64,000 nt of DNA from Rhodococcoides fascians NBRC 12155 = LMG 3623 (GTDB lineage Bacteria; Actinomycetota; Actinomycetes; Mycobacteriales; Mycobacteriaceae), in NCBI RefSeq assembly GCF_001894785.1, contig NZ_BCWW01000001.1:372001-436000 (forward strand), read 5' to 3'. The notes beneath the pieces are model-generated. The model was not told the DNA's origin, ran no database searches, and saw nothing but the letters and a program-made list of their open reading frames with translations. Positions 1 through 7,870 of this stretch are shown piece after piece. The position numbers and the translations under genes were made by a program. Position 1 is the stretch's first letter. Each line of letters starts with the position of its first letter.

Positions 1-243
1 GTCGCTCAGGCTCAGTGCGGTATGAGCGAGGAGTTGGCCACCCATCAGGGCGGGCAACAGAACAGTCGAGCGACGCGGAACGGCAGTCATGGCACCGACG
101 CCGAGGCTGACCACGATCAGCAGAGCCAGGCCCGATCCGCTGAGATAGCCGCCGCCCGCCATTCCGTGCGCAGCAACCGCCAGCGCGGCGGTGACCGTAC
201 CGACAGCTCCGCCGCGAAGCGGTGCAGCAGAGCCGTCGGTCAT
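1..243 (-). CDS. Hypothetical membrane protein, N-terminal part (cut by window edge)
   Basis: An open frame of 81 codons runs without a stop from an ATG at 243 to the left edge, so only the N-terminus is seen. The peptide begins MTDGSAAPLRGG and is rich in Ala, Gly, Leu and Val. At least two hydrophobic stretches suggest membrane segments. It starts 16 bases after the stop of the DUF6474 gene on the same strand, so the two are probably co-transcribed. I do not recognise the family. The overlapping plus-strand frames are Arg-rich and look like shadows. Confidence 0.6.
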   Translation of the reverse strand, partial: MTDGSAAPLRGGAVGTVTAALAVAAHGMAGGGYLSGSGLALLIVVSLGVGAMTAVPRRSTVLLPALMGGQLLAHTALSLSD

Positions 244-259
244 CGGATGGTCGGTGAGA

Positions 260-910
260 TCAGCGCACGCCGAGGCGAGCGAGCACGTCCGCTTCGATGC
301 CGTCGAGCTCAGCGGAAATGGCGGCGTGGGCAGTCTTGCGGCGCGCAGGCGGCATCTGCTCGGCGGCGCGCACAGCGGTGGTCAGATCGTCGAGACGCTC
401 GCTGATCGCGGCACCGAAACTCTTGGTCTCCGGATCCGAATGACGCGATCCGATGGTGCTCAGCGACTTCTCGGCACCGGCGATCCGGGCGCTGAGCTTG
501 CCGCCGTGGCCCGAGTACTCGCTCAGCTGATCGGGTGCGACACCCAGCTGCTGCGCCTTACGGTTGTCGAGCTGCCCGCGAACGACGGTGGCAGCGCGGT
601 AGGCAATCGGAGCCAGCACCGGCAGCAGAAGCCGAGCAATACCGAGATACTTACGAATCTGAGCCACGTTCAGCGTGCCGGCCGCAGCCGCCTTCTGCTG
701 CGCCCGCAACGCCGAGACCTGCGCCTTCTCGACATTCTTCTGCGACTTCGCCTCCACCGCGCTGAGCTTGCGCTGCGCCTTGGCGATCGACTTCAGCTGC
801 TTGCGCTCGTTCTTCGCGCCGAGCTTCGCCTCCAGAGTGGCCTTGTGCTTGAGGGCCTTCGCCTCCGCCTTGCGAGTGGCACGACCTTTGCGCTTACGGA
901 ACAGACCCAT
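260..910 (-). CDS. DUF6474 family protein
   Basis: About 216 residues. The first third is very basic (MGLFRKRKGRATRKAEAKAL) and looks coiled-coil, with regular Lys/Glu/Ala heptads to about residue 75. A short hydrophobic stretch follows (LLPVLAPIAYRAATVV), then an Ala-rich helical C-terminus. This matches the actinobacterial DUF6474 family as I remember it; no function is established. I chose the ATG at 910, not 928, because MGLF is the family-like N-terminus. It leads a same-strand pair with the membrane protein that leaves the window. Confidence 0.75.
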   Translation of the reverse strand: MGLFRKRKGRATRKAEAKALKHKATLEAKLGAKNERKQLKSIAKAQRKLSAVEAKSQKNVEKAQVSALRAQQKAAAAGTLNVAQIRKYLGIARLLLPVLAPIAYRAATVVRGQLDNRKAQQLGVAPDQLSEYSGHGGKLSARIAGAEKSLSTIGSRHSDPETKSFGAAISERLDDLTTAVRAAEQMPPARRKTAHAAISAELDGIEADVLARLGVR

Positions 911-1007
911 CGACAAGGCTCCTGACATGTGCTGCTAGGCGGTAACGGTGCGTTCCACACAGCCTAATAGGCAGCTGTTCTTCTTCGGCTGTCGGAGGGC
1001 TCACCTA

Positions 1008-2630
1008 ATGTCTAGCGGTGTGAACGGTCAACGAGATGCGGCAGCGTCGCACGCACCTGTGCTGCTCGACGCCGGATCGTTGACGCGATGTCGGCACCGG
1101 CTCTATCTCGACACCGCCTACGGGGCGCTCCTGCGCGGTGAACCCGAAAATCCCGGGGTGCGGCAACGCCGAGAGGCGGCCCAGGCGCATCGCGAGAACA
1201 TTCGCGCGCAGTTGGCAGCGGCCGACCCCATGCAGTGGACCGAGATCGACGAGCCCACGGCCCGTGCCGCGGCCGATGCGACCGTCGCGGCCTGCCGCGC
1301 AGGCGTCGAACGTATCTGGAATGCAGTTCTGCCACTCGAACGCGATACCGGCCGCCGCGGACGCAGCGAGCTTCTCGTGCGGGACGCGTCGGGCGGCTAC
1401 ATTCCGGTGATCGTCGTCAATCACAAGGTGACCGACCCCGGGCGCGGTGCGCGCACCACCCCGCTCACGCATTGGGCTCCCGCCGTCGACGAGACCCGCA
1501 AGGTGCGCAGCCAGTTGCGCGATCAGCTCCGCCTCGCGCACCTGTACCGCATGCTCGCCCACGAGGGCTTGGCCACGGCCACCCCGGTCGGGGGCGCAGT
1601 GGGTTATCGCGGAGAGTGCGTGTTGGTACACGACCTGACTGCCGTGCTCGACGAGTACGACATTCGCTTCGCGGACCGGCTTGCGGTCGCGAGCGGTGAC
1701 GCGGTGACCGTTCCCTCGCAGATCAGTGAATGCCGTTCGTGTGCTTGGTGGTTCGACTGCAAGCCGCAGTTGGTGGCGGCCCGCGACGTCTCACTCGTCG
1801 CATCGGGATCTCGAGCGGACGTGCTGCGCAGCGCTGGAGTGCGGACGATCGACGAACTGGCGCAATGGACCGGTCCGGCTCCCGAGGAGTGGCCCTTCGG
1901 CAACTTCGACGACGCGGTGTCTGCGGCGCTGGCCTGGCGCGCCGACGTGCCGCTTCTGCGTCGATCGGAGACCGTGACGGTCCACCGCGCCGACGTGGAG
2001 GTGGACGTCGACATGGAGAGCTATCAGGAGCACGGCGCGTACCTGTGGGGCACGCTCCTCACCGAGGCAGGCGGACCGCCGCCGGAGTATCGCGGCTTCG
2101 TCACGTGGGATCCGCTGCCCACCGTCGACGAGGGACGCTCGTTCGCGGTGTTCTGGAACTGGTTGATGGACACGCGAGCCGATGCCGCGGCTCGCGGCAA
2201 AACCTTTGCAGCGTATTGCTATTCGAGACAAGCCGAGGACAAGTGGTTACTCGACTCGGCCCGACGCTTCGCCGACGTCCCCGGAGTGCCCACCGAGGCG
2301 CAGATACGCGAATTCATCGACAGCGAGCAGTGGGTGGATATCTATCAGGCCGTCAGTGACCAGTTCATCTGCCCGAACGGCAAGGGGCTGAAGAAGATTG
2401 CCCCGGTGGCCGGATTCTCCTGGCGCGACGAGGAAGCCGGCGGCGAGGCGTCGATGGGCTGGTACCGCGAGGCTGTCGGATACGACGCCGATCCCGATCA
2501 CACCCAGCGAGAACGGCTACTCGTCTACAACGAGGACGATGTGCTCGCCACTAAAGTGTTGCGCGAGTGGATGTCCGACCGCGCCGAGCACGAGATCCCG
2601 ACCGTGGCGGACCTGCGCGCTCGCGTGTGA
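1008..2630 (+). CDS. TM0106-family RecB-like nuclease with C-terminal RNase H-fold domain
   Basis: About 540 residues. The N-terminal half resembles RecB-type nucleases with an iron-sulfur cluster: a Cys in LTRCRHRLYLD near residue 25 and a CRSCAWWFDC cluster near 240-249. The C-terminal half resembles the RNase H-like predicted 3'-5' exonuclease domain, with acidic VDVDMES near 340 and NEDDVLATKVL near the end. The RecB motif reads GRSELLVR and PVIVVNHK, where acidic residues would be expected, so that site may be inactive. The ATG at 1008 follows a GGAGG; the upstream in-frame ATG at 948 is less likely. The protein probably acts on DNA or RNA ends; its cellular role is unknown. Confidence 0.82.
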   Translation: MSSGVNGQRDAAASHAPVLLDAGSLTRCRHRLYLDTAYGALLRGEPENPGVRQRREAAQAHRENIRAQLAAADPMQWTEIDEPTARAAADATVAACRAGVERIWNAVLPLERDTGRRGRSELLVRDASGGYIPVIVVNHKVTDPGRGARTTPLTHWAPAVDETRKVRSQLRDQLRLAHLYRMLAHEGLATATPVGGAVGYRGECVLVHDLTAVLDEYDIRFADRLAVASGDAVTVPSQISECRSCAWWFDCKPQLVAARDVSLVASGSRADVLRSAGVRTIDELAQWTGPAPEEWPFGNFDDAVSAALAWRADVPLLRRSETVTVHRADVEVDVDMESYQEHGAYLWGTLLTEAGGPPPEYRGFVTWDPLPTVDEGRSFAVFWNWLMDTRADAAARGKTFAAYCYSRQAEDKWLLDSARRFADVPGVPTEAQIREFIDSEQWVDIYQAVSDQFICPNGKGLKKIAPVAGFSWRDEEAGGEASMGWYREAVGYDADPDHTQRERLLVYNEDDVLATKVLREWMSDRAEHEIPTVADLRARV

Positions 2631-2670
2631 CCCCGCGCCCGAGAAGTCGGGGCCACACGCGAAAGGACTT

Positions 2671-3438
2671 CTAGCGCGGTGCCATCCGGATCGCGCCGTC
2701 CATGCGGATCGTTTCGCCGTTGAGATAGTCGTGCTCGGCGATCATCTGCACCAGCTGGGCGTACTCGCTGGGCTGCGCGAGACGCGACGGGAAGGGCACG
2801 GACGCCTCGAGGCCCTGACGGTATTCCTCGGTGACACCGGCGAGCATCGGGGTGTCGACGATGCCGGGGGCGATGGTGTTCACGCGGATGCCGACCTGGG
2901 CCAGGTCACGGGCCGCGGTGATGGTCATCGCGTGCACGCCGCCCTTGGAGGCGGTGTAGGCGATCTGGCCGATCTGACCCTCGAATGCGGCGACCGATGC
3001 GGTGTTGATGACAACGCCGCGCTGGCCGGCGTCGTCGACGGTGGACTGCGACTGAATGCGGTTGGCGGCCAGCCGCATCACGTTGAACGTGCCGAGCAGG
3101 TTGATGGTGATGACCGTGCGGAACAGCTCGAGATCGTGCGGTCCCTTCTTGGACAGGATGCGACCCGCCCAGCCCACGCCTGCACAGTTGACGACGATGC
3201 GCAGCGGCACACCGGACTCGACGATGGTGTCCAGCGCCGCCTCGACCTCGGCCTCACTGGTGACGTCGGCGGGAATGAGGGTCACGCCGTCCGGGACACT
3301 GTCTCCGGCGCGCTCGATGGACTGCGGCAGATCGAGACCGAACACCGTGACGCCCGCGCCTGCCAGACGTGCTGCGGTTGCTGCTCCGAGGCCCGACGCG
3401 CCACCGGTGACGAGCGCTGCTGTTCCTGAAATCTCCAC
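2671..3438 (-). CDS. SDR-family dehydrogenase, 3-hydroxyacyl-CoA dehydrogenase-like
   Basis: A full-length classical short-chain dehydrogenase of 255 residues. It has the NAD(P)-binding TGGASGLG at 11-18, NCAGVG near 84, and the catalytic triad Ser148, Tyr161, Lys165 (YTASK). The sequence resembles type-2 3-hydroxyacyl-CoA dehydrogenases, which oxidise 3-hydroxyacyl-CoA in beta-oxidation or branched-chain amino acid breakdown. It converges with the RecB-like gene 40 bases away. A small inverted repeat (agaagtc/gacttct, about 2642-2672) lies between and reaches the stop codon. Substrate cannot be fixed from sequence. Confidence 0.88.
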   Translation of the reverse strand: MEISGTAALVTGGASGLGAATAARLAGAGVTVFGLDLPQSIERAGDSVPDGVTLIPADVTSEAEVEAALDTIVESGVPLRIVVNCAGVGWAGRILSKKGPHDLELFRTVITINLLGTFNVMRLAANRIQSQSTVDDAGQRGVVINTASVAAFEGQIGQIAYTASKGGVHAMTITAARDLAQVGIRVNTIAPGIVDTPMLAGVTEEYRQGLEASVPFPSRLAQPSEYAQLVQMIAEHDYLNGETIRMDGAIRMAPR

Positions 3439-3619
3439 GTCGTACGATCCCCTTCGTTAGCGGTGTCGGGTCGCGGCACAGGCAGCGACCACGCTGTGTT
3501 CTGCACCATAACCGGCGGGGGACCTCACCCCACTCCCAGGCACCCCGCTCTCCCGCACCCGACTCTCCCGCATCGAGGGGTCGGTCGGCCTACCGCCCTT
3601 CGAGTGACGGTGATACTCC

Positions 3620-3874
3620 CTACGGATTCGTGAGTCCATGCTCGTCGTCACTTCTGCGGCGAAATGTACGAAGCCCGGTCAGGATTGCGGCCGCAGCAAA
3701 CAAACAAGTAGCCACCCAGGACCAGATCGAAAACTCACCGTCCTGAGTTCGACTCACGGACACAACGGCCCACAGCAGCGTCAGTGCCGACCAGAAGAAG
3801 ACCCACCTTGTCCCGATCGGAACATTGATCGCCAACTCCTTGCATCCCGACGGGAGCCCGTGCCCCGTTGACAC
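3620..3874 (-). CDS. Small two-helix membrane protein, unknown function
   Basis: An 84-residue frame with two clear hydrophobic helices (about 25-40 and 49-66) separated by a short polar loop, and a basic tail RTFRRRSDDEHG. It begins at a GTG with no good ribosome-binding site. An AAGGAG sits right before an in-frame TTG, so the true start may be internal. Its 5' end overlaps, in another frame, a lipoprotein-like frame (3781-4008). I do not recognise a family. Hydropathy supports a real protein more than homology does. Confidence 0.5.
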   Translation of the reverse strand: MSTGHGLPSGCKELAINVPIGTRWVFFWSALTLLWAVVSVSRTQDGEFSIWSWVATCLFAAAAILTGLRTFRRRSDDEHGLTNP

Positions 3875-4008
3875 TGAATCTTGGTCGTTCCATCACATGC
3901 AGCCAACGTTATCGCCTCGGTCGGCTGCGACGGGCCTGCCTCGACGAAACCGCATCCGGCCAGGAGTAGTAGGACGGCGGCCGATGAGGGTCGGCTCCGG
4001 CCCCACAC
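3781..4008 (-). CDS. Possible small lipoprotein, overlapping the downstream membrane protein
   Basis: This 75-residue frame starts at GTG and begins like a lipoprotein signal: a basic start, then AAVLLLLAGCG with a lipobox cysteine at about residue 19. The next about 25 residues look soluble. The C-terminal part becomes Arg/Ser-rich and runs in another frame over the first 94 bases of the membrane-protein gene, so it may be a truncated or frameshifted lipoprotein. It lies 35 bases after the stop of the degenerate sensor gene on the same strand. Confidence 0.3.
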   Translation of the reverse strand: MWGRSRPSSAAVLLLLAGCGFVEAGPSQPTEAITLAACDGTTKIQCQRGTGSRRDARSWRSMFRSGQGGSSSGRH

Positions 4009-4043
4009 CAGGCAGGACGGAACCTCCCTCCCGTGCCCGCCGA

Positions 4044-5060
4044 TCAGGGCAGAATGCGGCCGGAGTCGTCGTATTCGACTCGCTGAGCGCCGTCACCGAG
4101 GTCGTCGAGCAGGATCGTCGCCGCGGCCGGTCTGCCCGGAGGCAGCAAGCGAACCGTCACCGATCCCGTCACGGCACCGTCCAGACTGCTCGACGCCCCC
4201 GCCGCGATGTCGTTGCGGACCTTCTCGCTCAATGCTGTGGGGCTTCGGTCGTCGAGCATCGTGACCTCGACGCCGCGGGCGCGAGCCGAGCGTGCCGCCC
4301 TGGCCAACTCGGGCAGTACGAGCCCGCGGGCCCGCAGGGTGTCGCGGAGCTCGGCTTCGAGGAGTCGGCACGCCAGGACTTCCTCGTCGGTGAGATCGGG
4401 GCCGTCCGCGATGCGCTGCAGGAGCGGACGGGCGAGCGTATCGAGACTGGCCAGGCGGGCGTCACGTTCTTCGAGTACCGCCGCAGCGGCGGCCTGGGCG
4501 GCGATGCGGATGGTGGATTGTTCACGGAGCTCGAAGATCGCTGCACCGAGGGGTCGGATGGTGAAGGCGAAGAACGTCGCCATCAACAACGGAGCAATAT
4601 TGATGGCGCTGAACGACAATCCGAACAGTGCGCCTTGACCCGTCCAGGCTGCCCAACCGACGACGACAGACATGGTGAGCGCGAGTCCGAACCACGCGGC
4701 CGGCGTGCGGCCACGGACACACATGAACGTGTAGATCACGACGGACATACCCAGAGGCCAGGACTGCAGACTGCCGGTCAGCGGCACCGGCACCACGGCG
4801 AAGACGAACGACGCGGCCACCGGCCCGGACACCGTGAGCAACGCCGTGGACCGTGGGCTCAGTGGATCCCCCGGCGCTCTGAGCAGCAGGATAACCGCGG
4901 CCGAGAACACCAGCACCGAGACGAACGGCGGCCACACCGCGGACATACCCTTCAGCGTCGCCGACGCACACACGGCGCACGCGAGGATGTAGAAGCCGGC
5001 GACGGCGTACGCGGCCCCCGACTTCATCGACAGCAGGTCGCGAACATCCTCGCCGTTCAT
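4044..5060 (-). CDS. Membrane protein with degenerate histidine-kinase-like C-terminus
   Basis: About 338 residues. The first about 165 hold several hydrophobic segments, probably six membrane helices. A helical linker (IRIAAQAAAAAVLEERDARL) and a C-terminal domain follow, placed like the DHp and ATPase parts of a sensor kinase. No phospho-acceptor His and no clear N or G boxes are visible, so kinase activity is unlikely. The ATG overlaps the stop of the upstream intact sensor (ATGA), implying translational coupling. It may be a partner or regulator of that kinase. The frame stays open to 6086, but that extension is a shadow of the upstream gene. Confidence 0.7.
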   Translation of the reverse strand: MNGEDVRDLLSMKSGAAYAVAGFYILACAVCASATLKGMSAVWPPFVSVLVFSAAVILLLRAPGDPLSPRSTALLTVSGPVAASFVFAVVPVPLTGSLQSWPLGMSVVIYTFMCVRGRTPAAWFGLALTMSVVVGWAAWTGQGALFGLSFSAINIAPLLMATFFAFTIRPLGAAIFELREQSTIRIAAQAAAAAVLEERDARLASLDTLARPLLQRIADGPDLTDEEVLACRLLEAELRDTLRARGLVLPELARAARSARARGVEVTMLDDRSPTALSEKVRNDIAAGASSSLDGAVTGSVTVRLLPPGRPAAATILLDDLGDGAQRVEYDDSGRILP

Positions 5061-6241
5061 CGCGCCCAGCTCAATCGCACAGTGGTTCCGCGGCGGGAGG
5101 TGTCGATCTCGGCCGAACCGCCGGCGAGCTGACGCATCCGCCCCTCGATGCTGACGGCGACGCCGAGTCGGTGCGGAGGCACCGAGCGTCGATCGAAGCC
5201 GATACCGTTGTCTCGCACGATGACTCGCAGTGCCGACGGGGCCAGCTCGACCGTCACCGATCTGGTCGACGCCTGAGCGTGAACGACGCTGTTGCGCAAT
5301 GCTTCTGCGAGTGCGCCCGCGATCGACCGGACCGCATCGGCAGGGTAGTTCGCCGGGGAATCGGCAGGGTCCTCGCGGACCCTGAAATCGATCGATTCGT
5401 CGACCGTCGATGCGGAGGCCCGCATCAGAGCGATCGTGTCGTCGGCGGTGAAATCGTGTGTCGCAGTGTCGGTGTGTAGTCCGTCCAGATGGGCCAATGC
5501 CGAACGTGCTTGACGGGCCAGGCTGGCAGTGCGGCCCTGGCGAGCGACCGCCAGCAGTGACGACATGACCTCGTCGTGGATGAGGGCGTCGAACCGTTCC
5601 CGTTCGACTTCGCGTGCATTCGCCGCAGCCGCCCGTGCGGCATCGCCGTGGGTGGCGCTGATGGTGGCGTCGAGAATGCGACCGGTACGCAGTGCGGCCA
5701 GAGTCGCCGCGACGAACACCGTGCAGAACATCAGCCCGAAGAATATTTCGGCGATGATGTTGCTGCGAGGAAACGGCTCTCGCACAGCTTGATTGATCAG
5801 TTGCACGATCACCACCGAGACGGCCGTGTGCACGAATGCCGGGATGGGTCGCCATACGGTCGCGGCCGCGAGTGAGGCCAGGCCGGGGAATGCGGACAGG
5901 AACATTCCGCTCCGATCGAAGGTGGTCCCGTCCCAGGCCACCCACCACAGCAGGGCCATGACCGGGAACGCCAACGCTGCGATCGAACCCGCAACCTGGC
6001 TGACCCTGATGCTCGGGTGAAAGGTGAAGGCTCCGAACGCGAGACCGGTACCGAACACGACGATCACGGCGGTCGGGGTCCACCACCCGGGGACCGTAAC
6101 GCTGCTGCGCGCGATGTCGGGAACGAGCAGCAGTAGATACGCCGCGTAGCCGGTACCGACGAACCGGCCGAAGATCCTGATGAGCCGATCGGTCGAACGG
6201 TGTGCCGCGTCGCTACCCGTCGCCTGCAGGTTGTCGTTCAT
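5057..6241 (-). CDS. Membrane sensor histidine kinase, NarL/DesK-like type
   Basis: A 394-residue protein. About six hydrophobic segments fill residues 25-185. A helical region carries FDALIHDEVMS with a likely phospho-acceptor His222. A C-terminal ATPase domain (about 300-394) has an N box ALRNSVVHA, a G1 box VRDNGIGFD and a closing RRGTTVRLSW. This layout fits kinases that normally pair with LuxR-type response regulators. None is adjacent: the gene is coupled by ATGA to the degenerate sensor, and small membrane or lipoprotein frames follow. The signal is unknown. Confidence 0.8.
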   Translation of the reverse strand: MNDNLQATGSDAAHRSTDRLIRIFGRFVGTGYAAYLLLLVPDIARSSVTVPGWWTPTAVIVVFGTGLAFGAFTFHPSIRVSQVAGSIAALAFPVMALLWWVAWDGTTFDRSGMFLSAFPGLASLAAATVWRPIPAFVHTAVSVVIVQLINQAVREPFPRSNIIAEIFFGLMFCTVFVAATLAALRTGRILDATISATHGDAARAAAANAREVERERFDALIHDEVMSSLLAVARQGRTASLARQARSALAHLDGLHTDTATHDFTADDTIALMRASASTVDESIDFRVREDPADSPANYPADAVRSIAGALAEALRNSVVHAQASTRSVTVELAPSALRVIVRDNGIGFDRRSVPPHRLGVAVSIEGRMRQLAGGSAEIDTSRRGTTVRLSWAR

Positions 6242-6271
6242 TCACCCCTCCGCGAGGAGTGTAAACCAAGG

Positions 6272-6979
6272 TCAGACGTCTTCGGTGGTGCTGCGCTTCT
6301 CCACTTCCTGCGGTGCGTCGCTGCGGGAGCGTCGGACGAACGCAGCGGCGACGACGAGGGCCGAGATCGCCACCACGACTGCGGCCGCCACGTACGGTGC
6401 CGACGTACCCGGCATCAGTCCCTCGAAGAACAGGACCGCGCCGAAGACGAAGAACAGAATGGCCGCACCGTACTGAATTATGCGTTCCGGCAAGTGCTTT
6501 CCGAGAACGGCACCCAGCACGATAGCGAGGGCGTCGGCGGCGACCATGCCCACCGTCGAGCCGATCCACACTCCGACCCAGTCGTTGTCGGCGGCCAGAG
6601 TGACGGTGGCCAGCATCGTCTTGTCGCCCAGTTCGGCGAGGAAGAACGCGGACGCGATGGCCAGGAAGGCCGACTTGGTGACTCGCGACGCCTTGGCACC
6701 CTCGTCGTCGGACAACGAATCTCCGCGCAGGGTCCACAGACCGAACACGACGAACGCGAGCCCGCCGACGATCGAGATGGCTTCGGTGGGGATGGACACA
6801 CCGAGGAAATGGCCGACGGCGACCGAGACCAGATGCACGACGGTCGTGGCCACGGTGATTCCGCCGATGACGACGTACCACTTGTAGCGCAAGGCGAACG
6901 TCATGGCCATCAGCTGGGATTTGTCACCCAGCTCGGCCACGAAAATGACAGCGAAACTCAACAGTAGAGCGGACAGCAC
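6272..6979 (-). CDS. TMEM165/GDT1 (UPF0016) family cation transporter, likely Mn2+ export
   Basis: About 235 residues with two copies of the family signature E-x-G-D-K-(S/T): VAELGDKSQLM near residue 15 and LAELGDKTMLA near 112. Each sits in a three-helix bundle, typical of this family, whose bacterial members export manganese. The GTG start at 6979 has an AGGAG seven bases upstream; longer frames to 7075 run into the leader RNA. That leader contains a yybP-ykoY riboswitch, which points to induction by Mn2+. The C-terminal tail is charged and cytoplasmic. Confidence 0.9.
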   Translation of the reverse strand: MLSALLLSFAVIFVAELGDKSQLMAMTFALRYKWYVVIGGITVATTVVHLVSVAVGHFLGVSIPTEAISIVGGLAFVVFGLWTLRGDSLSDDEGAKASRVTKSAFLAIASAFFLAELGDKTMLATVTLAADNDWVGVWIGSTVGMVAADALAIVLGAVLGKHLPERIIQYGAAILFFVFGAVLFFEGLMPGTSAPYVAAAVVVAISALVVAAAFVRRSRSDAPQEVEKRSTTEDV

Positions 6980-6992
6980 AGCAGACTCCTCG

Positions 6993-7111
6993 GTCGTCGA
7001 ACGGACCGAAGGTCTCGCCCACCGGAAGTACCGGTTCAGGTGCCGGGTCGTGGAAAACGACCAGTATGTCGACACGTTGATTGGGGGCTACTCCCCTTCG
7101 CTGCAGACGAC
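6993..7111 (-). promoter_or_regulatory. yybP-ykoY manganese riboswitch
   Basis: Read on the minus strand, the leader contains GAAGGGGAGTAGC (about 7090-7102), a middle segment with GACATACTGG, and the closing GGGCGAGACCTTCG (about 7006-7019). These are the conserved blocks of the yybP-ykoY Mn2+-sensing class. Outer pairing is visible: gtcgtc (7106-7111) with gacgac (6993-6998), and cgaag with cttcg. The element ends just upstream of the AGGAG ribosome-binding site, so control may be translational. Family knowledge: Mn2+ binding turns on efflux or TMEM165-type genes. Confidence 0.85.
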
Positions 7112-7185
7112 TTTAAGTGCCGTTTCTCCAATTGTCCAATGCGCCAATAAGTTTGGGGACCCGAAAAATCGTGTACGGGGAGCGG

Positions 7186-7713
7186 TCAGGATGCGAGGAG
7201 CATCGCCAAAACTGCGGTGTCGGGATCGCTGATCGGATCGAGGCCGACCCGACTGATCATCGACGTCACGGTGCCGTCGGATTCTGCCTCCACCCACGCG
7301 GCCCGGTGATCGAGGCCCAGATGCGGAAGACCGGGCAGCAGAACACAACCCGACGCCGCGCCCGCGCACTCCGGCAGAGAGGGCGTCGTCTCCGACGGTG
7401 GATGCAGCATCAGCAACGCGGCCGGCTGATGGTCCGAGAACCGCCCGGGAGCCAACGCGAAATCTCCGATCACCGGTCCCTCGGCCAACACCAGGCCGAC
7501 CGTCCCCGGCTCCGGATCCTCGGGCAGCTCCTCCCGCACCCCGAACACCGTCGACGTCGCCAACAGACCCGGCATCGACGCGACCCGGACGGCCAGCGCC
7601 AGGAATTGAGCCCACTCCTTGGTGGTGTCCGGCCAACGACCGGAGATCACGAACCCGCGCAGTAGACCGGCGGCGTGAAAAGGTGAGACACCGATGAGAT
7701 CTCGATCGTCCAT
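7186..7713 (-). CDS. Conserved hypothetical protein, unknown function
   Basis: A 175-residue soluble-looking protein starting MDDRDLIGVSPFHAAG, with a GGGAGGG about nine bases upstream of the ATG. Hydrophobic strands alternate with Pro- and Asp-rich loops (REELPEDPEPGTVGLVLAEG, AVLAMLLAS at the end). No catalytic motif stands out. It starts 158 bases from the divergent siderophore-binding lipoprotein gene. It ends 75 bases before the riboswitch of the transporter on the same strand, so read-through is possible. I do not recognise a characterised family. Confidence 0.65.
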   Translation of the reverse strand: MDDRDLIGVSPFHAAGLLRGFVISGRWPDTTKEWAQFLALAVRVASMPGLLATSTVFGVREELPEDPEPGTVGLVLAEGPVIGDFALAPGRFSDHQPAALLMLHPPSETTPSLPECAGAASGCVLLPGLPHLGLDHRAAWVEAESDGTVTSMISRVGLDPISDPDTAVLAMLLAS

Positions 7714-7870
7714 TGCGCATCCCTCCCAGACAGGTACGAGGCAGAAGCCGGGTACACGACGTTGGGTAAGGAGAAGAATGACCCGAAAACGGCTGGCACA
7801 CAAGATGGGGAGAGTGCCAGCCGAAAACGTAGCCGGCCCACTGCGGCTCGGCAGCCGATACGCTGCTGCG

